Of a stretch of 7,421 bases of DNA, positions 1 to 5,557 are shown piece after piece. The DNA comes from Candidatus Cloacimonadota bacterium (GTDB taxonomy: Bacteria > Cloacimonadota > Cloacimonadia > Cloacimonadales > WRIO01). Positions within the stretch are counted from its first letter, which is position 1. Each line of letters opens with the position of its first letter. Location of the stretch: the NCBI GenBank assembly GCA_009782695.1, contig WRIO01000047.1, positions 1 to 7,421 of the forward strand, in the 5' to 3' direction. The translations under genes and the position numbers were made by a program. Below the pieces are notes generated by a model that saw only the letters and a list, made by a program, of their open reading frames with translations, was not told the origin of the DNA and made no database searches.

Positions 1-1
1 C

Positions 2-997
2 AACTGGATACAGAGAAGCAATAATTTAGTGACAGATATAATACCAGGGGCTTCTATACGCCTAAAAGATACAGGCACAGTGAATTTTACTATCACAAAT
101 AATGAAGATGATATGGCCGACAAGGTTCAATCATTTATAGATGAGTATAACGCACTGTTGGATTATATAGACGAGATTACGAAGGTCGTACTTGACTCTG
201 AGGGAAAAGCAGATATAGGGCAAGCAGGTATTTTGACAGGTAATTATGCTGTGAATATGCTACGTAGCTCCTTGCGTGGTTTTGTAGGCACTCGAGCAGT
301 AGGTTTTAGTGGAGACAATGATGTATATTCCCTTCTCACCCAAGTGGGTATGTCCTCAAGTGATGGTGGCAGGATAGACTTCGACAGAGATCAATTCAAA
401 AGAGCCTTAAACGAGAATCCCGATGATCTTATAAGGTTATTTTCTGCAGAAAAAGTCGGTAGTCTTGATAATAACAACTTTATTTATATAGCAGGGACAA
501 ACCAAACAGAAGCAGGAATATATGATTTTACAGTGAGTTATGATTTAGAAGGTAAAATAGATTTTGTTTCTTACAAAGATAAAACCACAGGGAAAACATA
601 CACCTCAGACGACCCAGAAGAAATCCGTATATCAGAAAATGGAAAGCAATTCACTGTCTTCGGAGGTAGCGCTCGTGGTGCAGCCTTGCAAACTGTCGGA
701 GTTACAGGGAGTCAAGACACCTTTACTCTAACAGTTAAAGACGGTAAAGCTAAAAGTTTTAGTGAGGAACTAGACAGATTATTTGACGATAAAACAGGTT
801 TAACTAAAGTTTTGGAAAAAAATTACGAAAATATAATAAGGAACATTGATGTCCGAATAGATAGAGAGATGATGAGGGTTGACCAAATAAAGAAAAGATT
901 GGAAAGACGGTTCGCAACCTTAGAAGTAAATATGCAGAACTGGAATGGTCAAATGGAACGATTACAACAACAAATTGCCCAACTACCATCACAATAA
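2..997 (+). CDS. fliD: Flagellar filament cap protein FliD, C-terminal part (5' end outside window)
   Basis: FliD (HAP2) caps the growing filament outside the cell and helps flagellin subunits fold into place. The frame is open to the left edge, so the gene is truncated by the window. A GTG at 29 is in frame but internal: the residues before it (…RSNNLV) and after it (TDIIPGASIRL) form one continuous FliD motif. Next come the FliD_C features: an FIDEYNALLDYI helix, the GILTGNYAVNMLRS segment, and SLLTQVGMSSSDGGRIDFD with ALNENPDDLIRLF. A beta-rich insert of about 90 residues follows (nt ~473-748). The end is a long amphipathic helix (RRFATLEVNMQNW…QQQIAQL) typical of the FliD C-terminus, which forms coiled-coil contacts in the cap. 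fliS follows after 21 bases, the usual fliD-fliS order. Family assignment is firm; the length and start cannot be judged. Confidence 0.95.
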   Translation, partial: NWIQRSNNLVTDIIPGASIRLKDTGTVNFTITNNEDDMADKVQSFIDEYNALLDYIDEITKVVLDSEGKADIGQAGILTGNYAVNMLRSSLRGFVGTRAVGFSGDNDVYSLLTQVGMSSSDGGRIDFDRDQFKRALNENPDDLIRLFSAEKVGSLDNNNFIYIAGTNQTEAGIYDFTVSYDLEGKIDFVSYKDKTTGKTYTSDDPEEIRISENGKQFTVFGGSARGAALQTVGVTGSQDTFTLTVKDGKAKSFSEELDRLFDDKTGLTKVLEKNYENIIRNIDVRIDREMMRVDQIKKRLERRFATLEVNMQNWNGQMERLQQQIAQLPSQ

Positions 998-1006
998 TGA
1001 TACAAT

Positions 1007-1012
1007 AAGGAG
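1007..1012 (+). promoter_or_regulatory. Ribosome binding site of fliS
   Basis: AAGGAG lies 6 bases before the ATG at 1019, in the gap after the fliD stop. It supports this start for fliS. Confidence 0.85.
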
Positions 1013-1018
1013 TTATAA

Positions 1019-1453
1019 ATGGATAATAGATACCAAGTTTACAAGCAAATCGATGTAAACACCACTAATAGAGGAAAGATCGTAGTAATGCTCTTTTCAG
1101 GTGCTATAACCTTTCTGAATAAAGCCAAGATGTATATGGAAAAAAAAGATTTTGAAAATAAAGGAAAATACATAGTAAAAGCACAAGATATTGTGGAAGA
1201 ATTAAACATCTCCCTCGATCTTGAAAAGGGACAGGAAATCGCTAAAAACTTAAAATCTATTTACCTTTTTGTAGATAGACACCTGACTCAAGCAAATATC
1301 GAGAATGAGCCTCAAAAAATCGATAATGTGCTAAAAATATTAGAAAGATTAAAATCAGCTTTTGAAGAGATTTTACATAAACCTGAGTTTTCAGAAGCAC
1401 AACTAATAAACAAAACTGAGCAAACTCAGAATTGTATAAAAAGATTTGTGTAG
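1019..1453 (+). CDS. fliS: Flagellin export chaperone FliS
   Basis: FliS is a small cytosolic four-helix-bundle chaperone. It binds the C-terminus of flagellin, prevents early polymerisation and hands it to the export gate. The 144-residue protein is all-helical and close to the family length of about 130. It carries the expected pattern: YQVYKQIDVNTTNRGKIVVMLFSGAITFLNKA near the N-terminus, then IVEELNISLDLEKGQEIAKNLKSIYLFVDRHLTQAN in the middle and LERLKSAFEEI at the end. FliS usually reads 'LYdGAl' where this protein has LFSGAI, a conservative change. The start is set by AAGGAG 6 bases upstream. It sits between fliD and a FlgM-like gene. FliS-FlgM binding has been described in some bacteria, so the neighbour may be functional; that link is inference. 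Confidence 0.93.
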   Translation: MDNRYQVYKQIDVNTTNRGKIVVMLFSGAITFLNKAKMYMEKKDFENKGKYIVKAQDIVEELNISLDLEKGQEIAKNLKSIYLFVDRHLTQANIENEPQKIDNVLKILERLKSAFEEILHKPEFSEAQLINKTEQTQNCIKRFV

Positions 1454-1494
1454 AAAACACTTGACAAAAAACATAGAATAAAAAAAGTAGCCAC

Positions 1495-1500
1495 AGGAGG
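1495..1500 (+). promoter_or_regulatory. Ribosome binding site of the FlgM-like gene
   Basis: A perfect AGGAGG is 5 bases before the ATG at 1506. An overlapping ATG at 1501 is out of frame and runs into a stop after a few codons, so 1506 is the start. The strong site, after a 52-base gap, suggests independent and efficient initiation. Confidence 0.88.
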
Positions 1501-1505
1501 ATGAA

Positions 1506-2030
1506 ATGGCGATCAATAGAATAATTGATGACATCCAAAGCCAAAAAATCACCCAAGATGGCGTGAACAAGGCTACTTCAGGGAAGAAGGAAAAGGTAGG
1601 TAACAATACCGACCAAAGAAAAACAGATAGTTTAGAAGATAAATCTGTCCTGTCAGAAGATGCATTAAAACTGCAAGCAACAGAAGTTATTTTACAAACC
1701 GCTTTGCAAAAACTTCATGAAATGGACCAGATAAATGACACTAATTTTGCTGATATTAAAGAGAAAATACAAGACGACTTTTACAGTAGTGATCAAGTGC
1801 TAGAGCAGGTAGTCAATGATATTTTCACTGATGAAGAAATACACTCACTTGTAGAAAAAAGACAGATTGCTCAAAAATATATAACCGAACTTCATAAACT
1901 CGATGAAGCCGATACATTAGGTGAAGAAAAAGTAGCTCTGGTAAAGGAACGTCTAGCAAGTGGATACTATGACTCTGACGAGATTATTGACCAAGTAGCT
2001 GGAGAGTTAGTAGATTTACTGGATATCTGA
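1506..2030 (+). CDS. FlgM-like anti-sigma-28 protein with two tandem C-terminal repeats
   Basis: FlgM proteins bind sigma-28 (FliA) and hold off late flagellar genes until the hook is complete. The N-terminus (MAINRI), the D45-V48-L49-S50 region followed by A53, and the last third all match the FlgM pattern. The C-terminal part (residues ~141-169: EEKVALVKERLASGYYDSDEIIDQVA) is close to the FlgM sigma-binding helices. A second, diverged copy lies before it at residues ~64-107, so the protein is 174 residues long against about 90-100 for a normal FlgM. Residues ~10-45 are polar and probably disordered, as is usual in FlgM. It lies 52 bases after fliS and 1 base before a zinc-ribbon gene. The FlgM relationship rests on motif recognition, not a search. 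It could be a FlgM relative that has lost or changed its sigma target. Confidence 0.75.
   Translation: MAINRIIDDIQSQKITQDGVNKATSGKKEKVGNNTDQRKTDSLEDKSVLSEDALKLQATEVILQTALQKLHEMDQINDTNFADIKEKIQDDFYSSDQVLEQVVNDIFTDEEIHSLVEKRQIAQKYITELHKLDEADTLGEEKVALVKERLASGYYDSDEIIDQVAGELVDLLDI
1695..1826 (+). repeat. FlgM-like protein repeat, copy 1 (residues 64-107)
   Basis: This encodes LHEMD, then IKEKI, then FYSSDQVLEQVVNDIF. Aligned by hand with copy 2 it shows about 12 identities over 44 positions, plus many conservative changes and one 3-residue gap. It is the more diverged copy: IQDDFY replaces the family's asGtY/asGyY turn. Confidence 0.75.
1872..2012 (+). repeat. FlgM-like protein repeat, copy 2 (residues 123-169)
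   Basis: This encodes LHKLD, then VKERL, then YYDSDEIIDQVAGELV. It keeps the canonical FlgM pattern (eeKV..vKerlasGyY…ii…A). It sits at the protein C-terminus, where FlgM normally contacts sigma-28. Confidence 0.78.
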
Positions 2031-2031
2031 T

Positions 2032-2451
2032 ATGGCACTGGAAAGAATACATATAAACTACTTAAAAGAATATATAAATCAATTGATCTTAAACCAAGGT
2101 GTAATCAACATCAAAAACCCCGAGCTAGTCGTAGATAAAATAAAAGTAGATTTTTTAGTTAAATTAGCATTCCGTTTTTACAGTAAACTTTACAGCTCAG
2201 AAAAATACGCGAGCTACTTAAAAGAGACTGAAAATCCCCAGTTTGAAGACTGTGAAAAAGAATACCAACCTATCCTCCAAAGTATGCTTAATGTCATGTA
2301 TCTGAGAAAACAAGAAGCTGTGGTGCAATGTCTGAACTGCGGTGCGGATATAGCTATAAAATCTATGTCTGGCGACAGGATGCCGATTTGTGACAATTGC
2401 CAAGAAGACATCGGTATGGAAATGGATGTCTGGGAAAAGATTTTCGGGTAA
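2032..2451 (+). CDS. Hypothetical protein with C-terminal four-cysteine zinc ribbon (DksA/TraR-finger-like)
   Basis: I do not recognise the full-length protein. Residues 1-95 are predicted by eye to be mostly helical, with no signal peptide or membrane segment. The C-terminus holds C100-x2-C103-G, an 'I' three residues on, then R116-x-x-P118-x-C120-x2-C123-Q124-E125. This CxxCG..I / R..P.C..CQE layout with 16 residues between the pairs resembles the zinc finger of DksA/TraR proteins (usually about 17), which act in the RNA polymerase secondary channel. The DksA coiled coil with its DxxDxA tip is not visible, so this is a motif likeness, not a DksA call. The ATG starts 1 base after the stop of the FlgM-like gene (TGATATG) and has no good ribosome binding site, so translation is probably coupled. 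A regulatory partner role is inference. Confidence 0.65.
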   Translation: MALERIHINYLKEYINQLILNQGVINIKNPELVVDKIKVDFLVKLAFRFYSKLYSSEKYASYLKETENPQFEDCEKEYQPILQSMLNVMYLRKQEAVVQCLNCGADIAIKSMSGDRMPICDNCQEDIGMEMDVWEKIFG

Positions 2452-2567
2452 TTTCTCACTTATAAATACAACCTTTAACGCATAGTCTATAAATCCTATT
2501 CATTGTCTTGGAAAGATAAAGTCTTTATTCCCCAGAAAACTTACTTTCAATCCTTTTTTTTGGTTTT
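2452..2567 (+). other. Intergenic gap between the zinc-ribbon gene and the phosphatase gene
   Basis: The gap is AT-rich. TATAAA at 2488-2493 could be a -10 element, but no good -35 box lies at the right distance upstream. No GC-rich hairpin with a T tract was found, although a run of eight T residues lies just before the next start. The gap suggests the phosphatase gene has its own promoter, but none can be placed with confidence. Confidence 0.35.
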
Positions 2568-3440
2568 ATGTTGAAAAGCACCCTCATCATAGAAATCGGA
2601 ACAAATTCCATAAAGTCACTCATCGCTAGAAAAGAAGGAAGTGACTTCACTTTTCAAAACATCCCACCTCTTTACACCAGATTGGGTGAAGGGTTGCATA
2701 AAGAGGGTCTACTTTCCCCACTTGTCATAAAGAGAAATATAGAAGCTATTGCAAAAATCATAGAGCAGTCTCCCGCTGAGGAAAAGGTAATCATAGCCAC
2801 CCAAGGACTTCGGACTGCTAAAAATGCTCGTGAAGTTACTGACACGGTTAGAGAACGATTCAACATCACAATTCGCATTTTATCGGCGGAAGAAGAAGCT
2901 ATCTGTTCATATCATGCTGTGAGTGATAACAGGAATCCGTTTGTGATCGATATCGGGGGAGGTAGCACAGAGTTGATTTGCAAAACCCATGTTCATAATA
3001 TCAGTTGTCCTGTTGGTGCTGTCTTTTTAAAAGAAATGTTCCCAAAAACCTTTTATGAGTTCACTTGTATAGATGATTTCCTGTTTTGCGCTTACAAAAT
3101 ATTAAAGGGTTTTGTTAAGCTAGAAAATCATAGTTTCATAGAAAATAACCTGGTTGGTATAGGCGGCACTTTCACTGCTATAGCTATGCTTTATAAAGAG
3201 TTAACTGTATATGAAGAAAGTGTCATCGACAGCACAGAGATATCTTATGATGATATAAAAAAAGTTTTAAGAGCTGTATATGAGGCTACGGAAACCTTTG
3301 TCAAAAACGACGGCAGGTCAGACATATTACCCTTTGGCATAGCTATCGCTTTATTCGTAATGGATGCAGTAAAAGCCAGCCAAATCACCGTTAGCACAAA
3401 AGGCGTGCGACACGGATATGTAAAGTTGTTTTGTAATTAA
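2568..3440 (+). CDS. Short Ppx/GppA-family phosphatase (exopolyphosphatase or pppGpp phosphohydrolase)
   Basis: The family removes phosphate from polyphosphate or converts pppGpp to ppGpp in the cytosol. Landmarks of the actin-like ATPase fold appear in order: IEIGTNSIKSLI (residues 8-19, phosphate loop 1), TRLGEGLHKEGLLS (37-50), ATQGLRTAKNA (77-87), SAEEEA (106-111, with E110 in the place of the catalytic Glu), VIDIGGGSTEL (126-136, phosphate loop 2), GIGGTFTAIA (197-206), GRSDILPFGIAI (249-260) and GVRHGYV (279-285). At 290 residues it lacks the C-terminal HD-type domain of long Ppx/GppA forms. The usual Asp of loop 1 is Glu (E9). Substrate cannot be told from sequence. The ATG has no clear ribosome binding site, but an in-frame stop at 2517-2519 and the motif at residue 8 support it. 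It is not a known flagellar gene; proximity alone links it. Confidence 0.88.
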   Translation: MLKSTLIIEIGTNSIKSLIARKEGSDFTFQNIPPLYTRLGEGLHKEGLLSPLVIKRNIEAIAKIIEQSPAEEKVIIATQGLRTAKNAREVTDTVRERFNITIRILSAEEEAICSYHAVSDNRNPFVIDIGGGSTELICKTHVHNISCPVGAVFLKEMFPKTFYEFTCIDDFLFCAYKILKGFVKLENHSFIENNLVGIGGTFTAIAMLYKELTVYEESVIDSTEISYDDIKKVLRAVYEATETFVKNDGRSDILPFGIAIALFVMDAVKASQITVSTKGVRHGYVKLFCN

Positions 3441-3452
3441 TCAAAAGGACGA

Positions 3453-3484
3453 TTATTTAGCAAACCCCAACCGGTGCTAAATAA
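3453..3484. terminator. Perfect inverted repeat at convergent gene junction, candidate bidirectional terminator
   Basis: TTATTTAGCA (3453-3462) and its exact reverse complement TGCTAAATAA (3475-3484) could form a 10-bp stem around a 12-base loop. It overlaps the last codons and stop of the nitroreductase gene and begins 13 bases after the phosphatase stop. The stem is AT-rich and no long T tract follows on either strand, so a terminator role is plausible by position rather than by textbook form. Confidence 0.4.
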
Positions 3485-4188
3485 ACTGTAAACTCATCTT
3501 CTCCATCGAGATGCAATAATTCATCTATCTTTTTTTGGTCATACGCTCCTATAGCACAAGTCCCCAAACCTAACGCCTCGCAGGCTAAATATAGGTTTTG
3601 ACACAGATGTCCACTGTCTTGCAAGATTATCTTTGCGCTCGCTATGGAATATCGCCATTCTGTCCGATATGGTATAGCTGACCAGATAAAGGTCACGGCA
3701 CAATTACCGACAAATTTCTGCCCTAATGAGCCATCGATTAGTTTGTTTTGAATATCGATATCTTCGAATAAAAAAGTCAAGGAATGTTGCATGGGTAAAT
3801 AGCGATAAATACCTGGCTTTAAGCTATCCACTCTATGAACAGCTAGATAAGTCTCAAAAGGGTGCCTTGACCCGCCAGAGGGCACTGTTCGGATAGTCAT
3901 TTTGTCGTCTTGTAGCTTTCGCGCCACCCCTTGCGTTGACCACAATAAAAAAGATAAACCATGCAAAGATATAGCCTTGTCTGTAAAACCCCTTCTACTT
4001 CTACGGTTCTTTATGCAGTCAAATATATCAGGGTTTTTGATGTTATTTATGTCCACTTCGGGTAGAGCTGTGATTTCCCCACTGACTTCTTTTTGGATAG
4101 GTGGTATCTCTATCCCTTTCATTTGGTCTGTCTTTATATCGTCTAAATCTATAAAAGTTGCTTTTAAAAATTTCCTTAAATCGCTCAT
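3457..4188 (-). CDS. SagB-type FMN-dependent nitroreductase/dehydrogenase
   Basis: This family binds FMN in a homodimer. Its best-known members (SagB, McbC type) oxidise azolines to azoles during thiazole/oxazole peptide maturation; many stand-alone members have no known substrate. The 243-residue protein shows NRRSRRGF (61-68, FMN phosphate contacts), PSGGSRHPFETYLAV (103-117), PGIYRYLPMQHSL (125-137), RTEWRY (175-180), DSGHLCQNLYLACEALGLG (191-209) and GEDEFTVYLAPVG (229-241). These are the hallmarks of the SagB-type subfamily. No YcaO cyclodehydratase or precursor peptide is in the window. AAGGAG 5 bases upstream fixes the start. It begins 13 bases after the fliI stop on the same strand, so it is probably co-transcribed with fliG-fliH-fliI and takes the place where fliJ is often found. 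No flagellar role is known for this family. Confidence 0.87.
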   Translation of the reverse strand: MSDLRKFLKATFIDLDDIKTDQMKGIEIPPIQKEVSGEITALPEVDINNIKNPDIFDCIKNRRSRRGFTDKAISLHGLSFLLWSTQGVARKLQDDKMTIRTVPSGGSRHPFETYLAVHRVDSLKPGIYRYLPMQHSLTFLFEDIDIQNKLIDGSLGQKFVGNCAVTFIWSAIPYRTEWRYSIASAKIILQDSGHLCQNLYLACEALGLGTCAIGAYDQKKIDELLHLDGEDEFTVYLAPVGVC

Positions 4189-4193
4189 TTTTA

Positions 4194-4199
4194 CTCCTT
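4194..4199 (-). promoter_or_regulatory. Ribosome binding site of the nitroreductase gene
   Basis: On the minus strand AAGGAG lies 5 bases before the ATG at 4188, within the 13-base gap after the fliI stop. It shows that the gene is translated directly downstream of fliI. Confidence 0.85.
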
Positions 4200-4201
4200 A
4201 T

Positions 4202-5521
4202 TTATAAAATATTATTTAGTTTTTCTAGTGTCTCGTCGAAAGTGGAAGGCTCTTCTATCTGTTGCCTTGTAAATGCGTTTATTTGCTCTATTTTGATGAT
4301 TGCTTGGTCTATTTTCGGGTTTGCCCCCCTTGCGTAAGCACCTATATTTATCATATCTTCTGCCTCACGATACACAGCTAAAAGCTCCAGTATTCTCCCT
4401 GCTATATTCCTATGGTCACGGGTTATCACGCTATTCATCACACGGCTGATGCTATTCAATATATCTATTGCTGGGTAATGGTTTCGGGAAGCTATCTTTC
4501 GGGACAGAACAATGTGTCCATCGAGAATAGAGCGAGCGGCGTCTGCGATGGGTTCATCCATATCGTCACCATCGACTAGAACAGTATAAAGCCCTGTGAT
4601 AGTCCCTTTTTGCGAAGTCCCAGCCCTTTCCAAAAGTTTTGGCAGAGTTGCAAAGACAGAAGGAGTGTAGCCTTTTGTGGTCGGGGGTTCACCCACAGCT
4701 AAACCTATCTCTCTTAGTGCCATACAAAAGCGAGTAACTGAGTCCATCATCAGAAGCACATTTAGACCTTTATCACGGAAATATTCTGCTATGGTAGTGG
4801 CAACCAATGCCCCTTTCACACGGGTTAAGGCTGCTTGGTCAGAGGTGGCTACTACAACCACAGATTTTTTCAGACCTTCTTCACCTAAATCCTGCTCTAT
4901 AAAATCTCGGACTTCTCTACCACGTTCACCTATCAGACCGATGACATTGACATCTGCTTGAGTGTATCTTGCCATCATTCCTAGTAGCACGCTTTTACCT
5001 ACGCCAGAGCCAGCAAATATACCAACTCTTTGCCCCTTTCCGCATGTAAGTAAGCCGTCTATGGAGCGTATCCCAAGTTGCAAGGGTTCTGTGATTCTAT
5101 CGCGTTCGAGAGGGTTTGGTGGCGAGCTATATACAGAACGGGTTTCTTTTAAATTTAAGGAAACATCTGTGTTCATGGGATTGCCCAATCCATCGAGGAC
5201 ATTTCCCAGTAGCTCCTCTCCTACACTTACTGAAAAAGGTTCACGTAAAGTAGACACTCGATTGCCTGGGGCTATTCCATAAAGCTCTTTTAGTGGCATC
5301 AGTAGAGTTTTTTCTTGTTTAAAGCCGACTACTTCAGCTAAATGAATGTCGTTGTTATTGGTGTGGATATAGCAAATATCTCCGATAGAAGCTACTGGTC
5401 CGATAGACTCTACTATCAGCCCAACTATCTGGGACACAGTGCCGTTTTGCTTGATAGGATTTATCTTGTCTATCAAGCTAGAGTATTTATCTAATTTCCA
5501 ATTGTATTTATTTTCGCTGAT
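4202..5521 (-). CDS. fliI: Flagellum-specific export ATPase FliI (start uncertain: ATC at 5521 or TTG at 5476)
   Basis: FliI is the hexameric ATPase of the flagellar type III export apparatus. It resembles the F1 beta subunit and acts at the cytoplasmic face with FliH and FliJ. Numbering from the TTG at 5476 (424 residues): GTVSQIVGLIVESIGP (12-27), Walker A GSGVGKS (156-162), GERGREV (183-189, with E184 as the expected catalytic Glu), Walker B VLLMMD ending at D245, and the type III ATPase signature PSVFATLPKLLER (272-284). No insertion or broken motif is seen. The TTG has no ribosome binding site. The frame stays open upstream, encoding WKLDKYSSLIDK, which resembles the N-terminal helix of other FliI proteins. 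The strong GGAGGG at 5525-5530 is followed in frame only by an ATC, which would give 439 residues. I list the longer form; the catalytic part is certain. Confidence 0.93.
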   Translation of the reverse strand: MSENKYNWKLDKYSSLIDKINPIKQNGTVSQIVGLIVESIGPVASIGDICYIHTNNNDIHLAEVVGFKQEKTLLMPLKELYGIAPGNRVSTLREPFSVSVGEELLGNVLDGLGNPMNTDVSLNLKETRSVYSSPPNPLERDRITEPLQLGIRSIDGLLTCGKGQRVGIFAGSGVGKSVLLGMMARYTQADVNVIGLIGERGREVRDFIEQDLGEEGLKKSVVVVATSDQAALTRVKGALVATTIAEYFRDKGLNVLLMMDSVTRFCMALREIGLAVGEPPTTKGYTPSVFATLPKLLERAGTSQKGTITGLYTVLVDGDDMDEPIADAARSILDGHIVLSRKIASRNHYPAIDILNSISRVMNSVITRDHRNIAGRILELLAVYREAEDMINIGAYARGANPKIDQAIIKIEQINAFTRQQIEEPSTFDETLEKLNNIL

Positions 5522-5524
5522 GAG

Positions 5525-5530
5525 CCCTCC
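5525..5530 (-). promoter_or_regulatory. Ribosome binding site upstream of fliI without a canonical start behind it
   Basis: GGAGGG on the minus strand lies between the fliH stop (5558) and the fliI reading frame. The only start-like codon at usable distance is an in-frame ATC at 5521-5519, 3 bases after the motif. No ATG, GTG or TTG follows within 20 bases in any frame. The next in-frame candidate, TTG at 5476, is about 50 bases away. Confidence 0.6.
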
Positions 5531-5557
5531 GTTCTTAGAGAAATTAACTTTGGAGAA

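Noticed and set aside
29..31. GTG as the start of fliD
   Set aside because: The frame is open to the left edge and the residues before the GTG complete a conserved FliD motif, so this is an internal valine.
1461..1466. TTGACA as a -35 promoter box upstream of the FlgM-like gene
   Set aside because: It is a perfect hexamer but nothing like a -10 box lies 16-18 bases downstream; the nearest candidate, TAGAAT, is only 7 bases away. It is probably chance in AT-rich sequence.
2509..2531. Inverted repeat GGA…ATAAAG/CTTTAT…TCC before the phosphatase gene
   Set aside because: The arms need a 3-base bulge and leave almost no loop; the stem is AT-only at its core and unlikely to be stable.
3457..4188. 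An azole-peptide (TOMM) biosynthesis cluster around the SagB-type enzyme
   Set aside because: No cyclodehydratase, precursor peptide or transporter is present in the window; all neighbours are flagellar genes or the phosphatase.
3902..4207. Open frame of 101 codons on the plus strand
   Set aside because: It is fully antisense to the nitroreductase gene, which has clear family motifs and a ribosome binding site.
4677..5282. Two consecutive plus-strand open frames of 94 and 106 codons
   Set aside because: Both run antisense to the most conserved part of fliI and have no motifs of their own.
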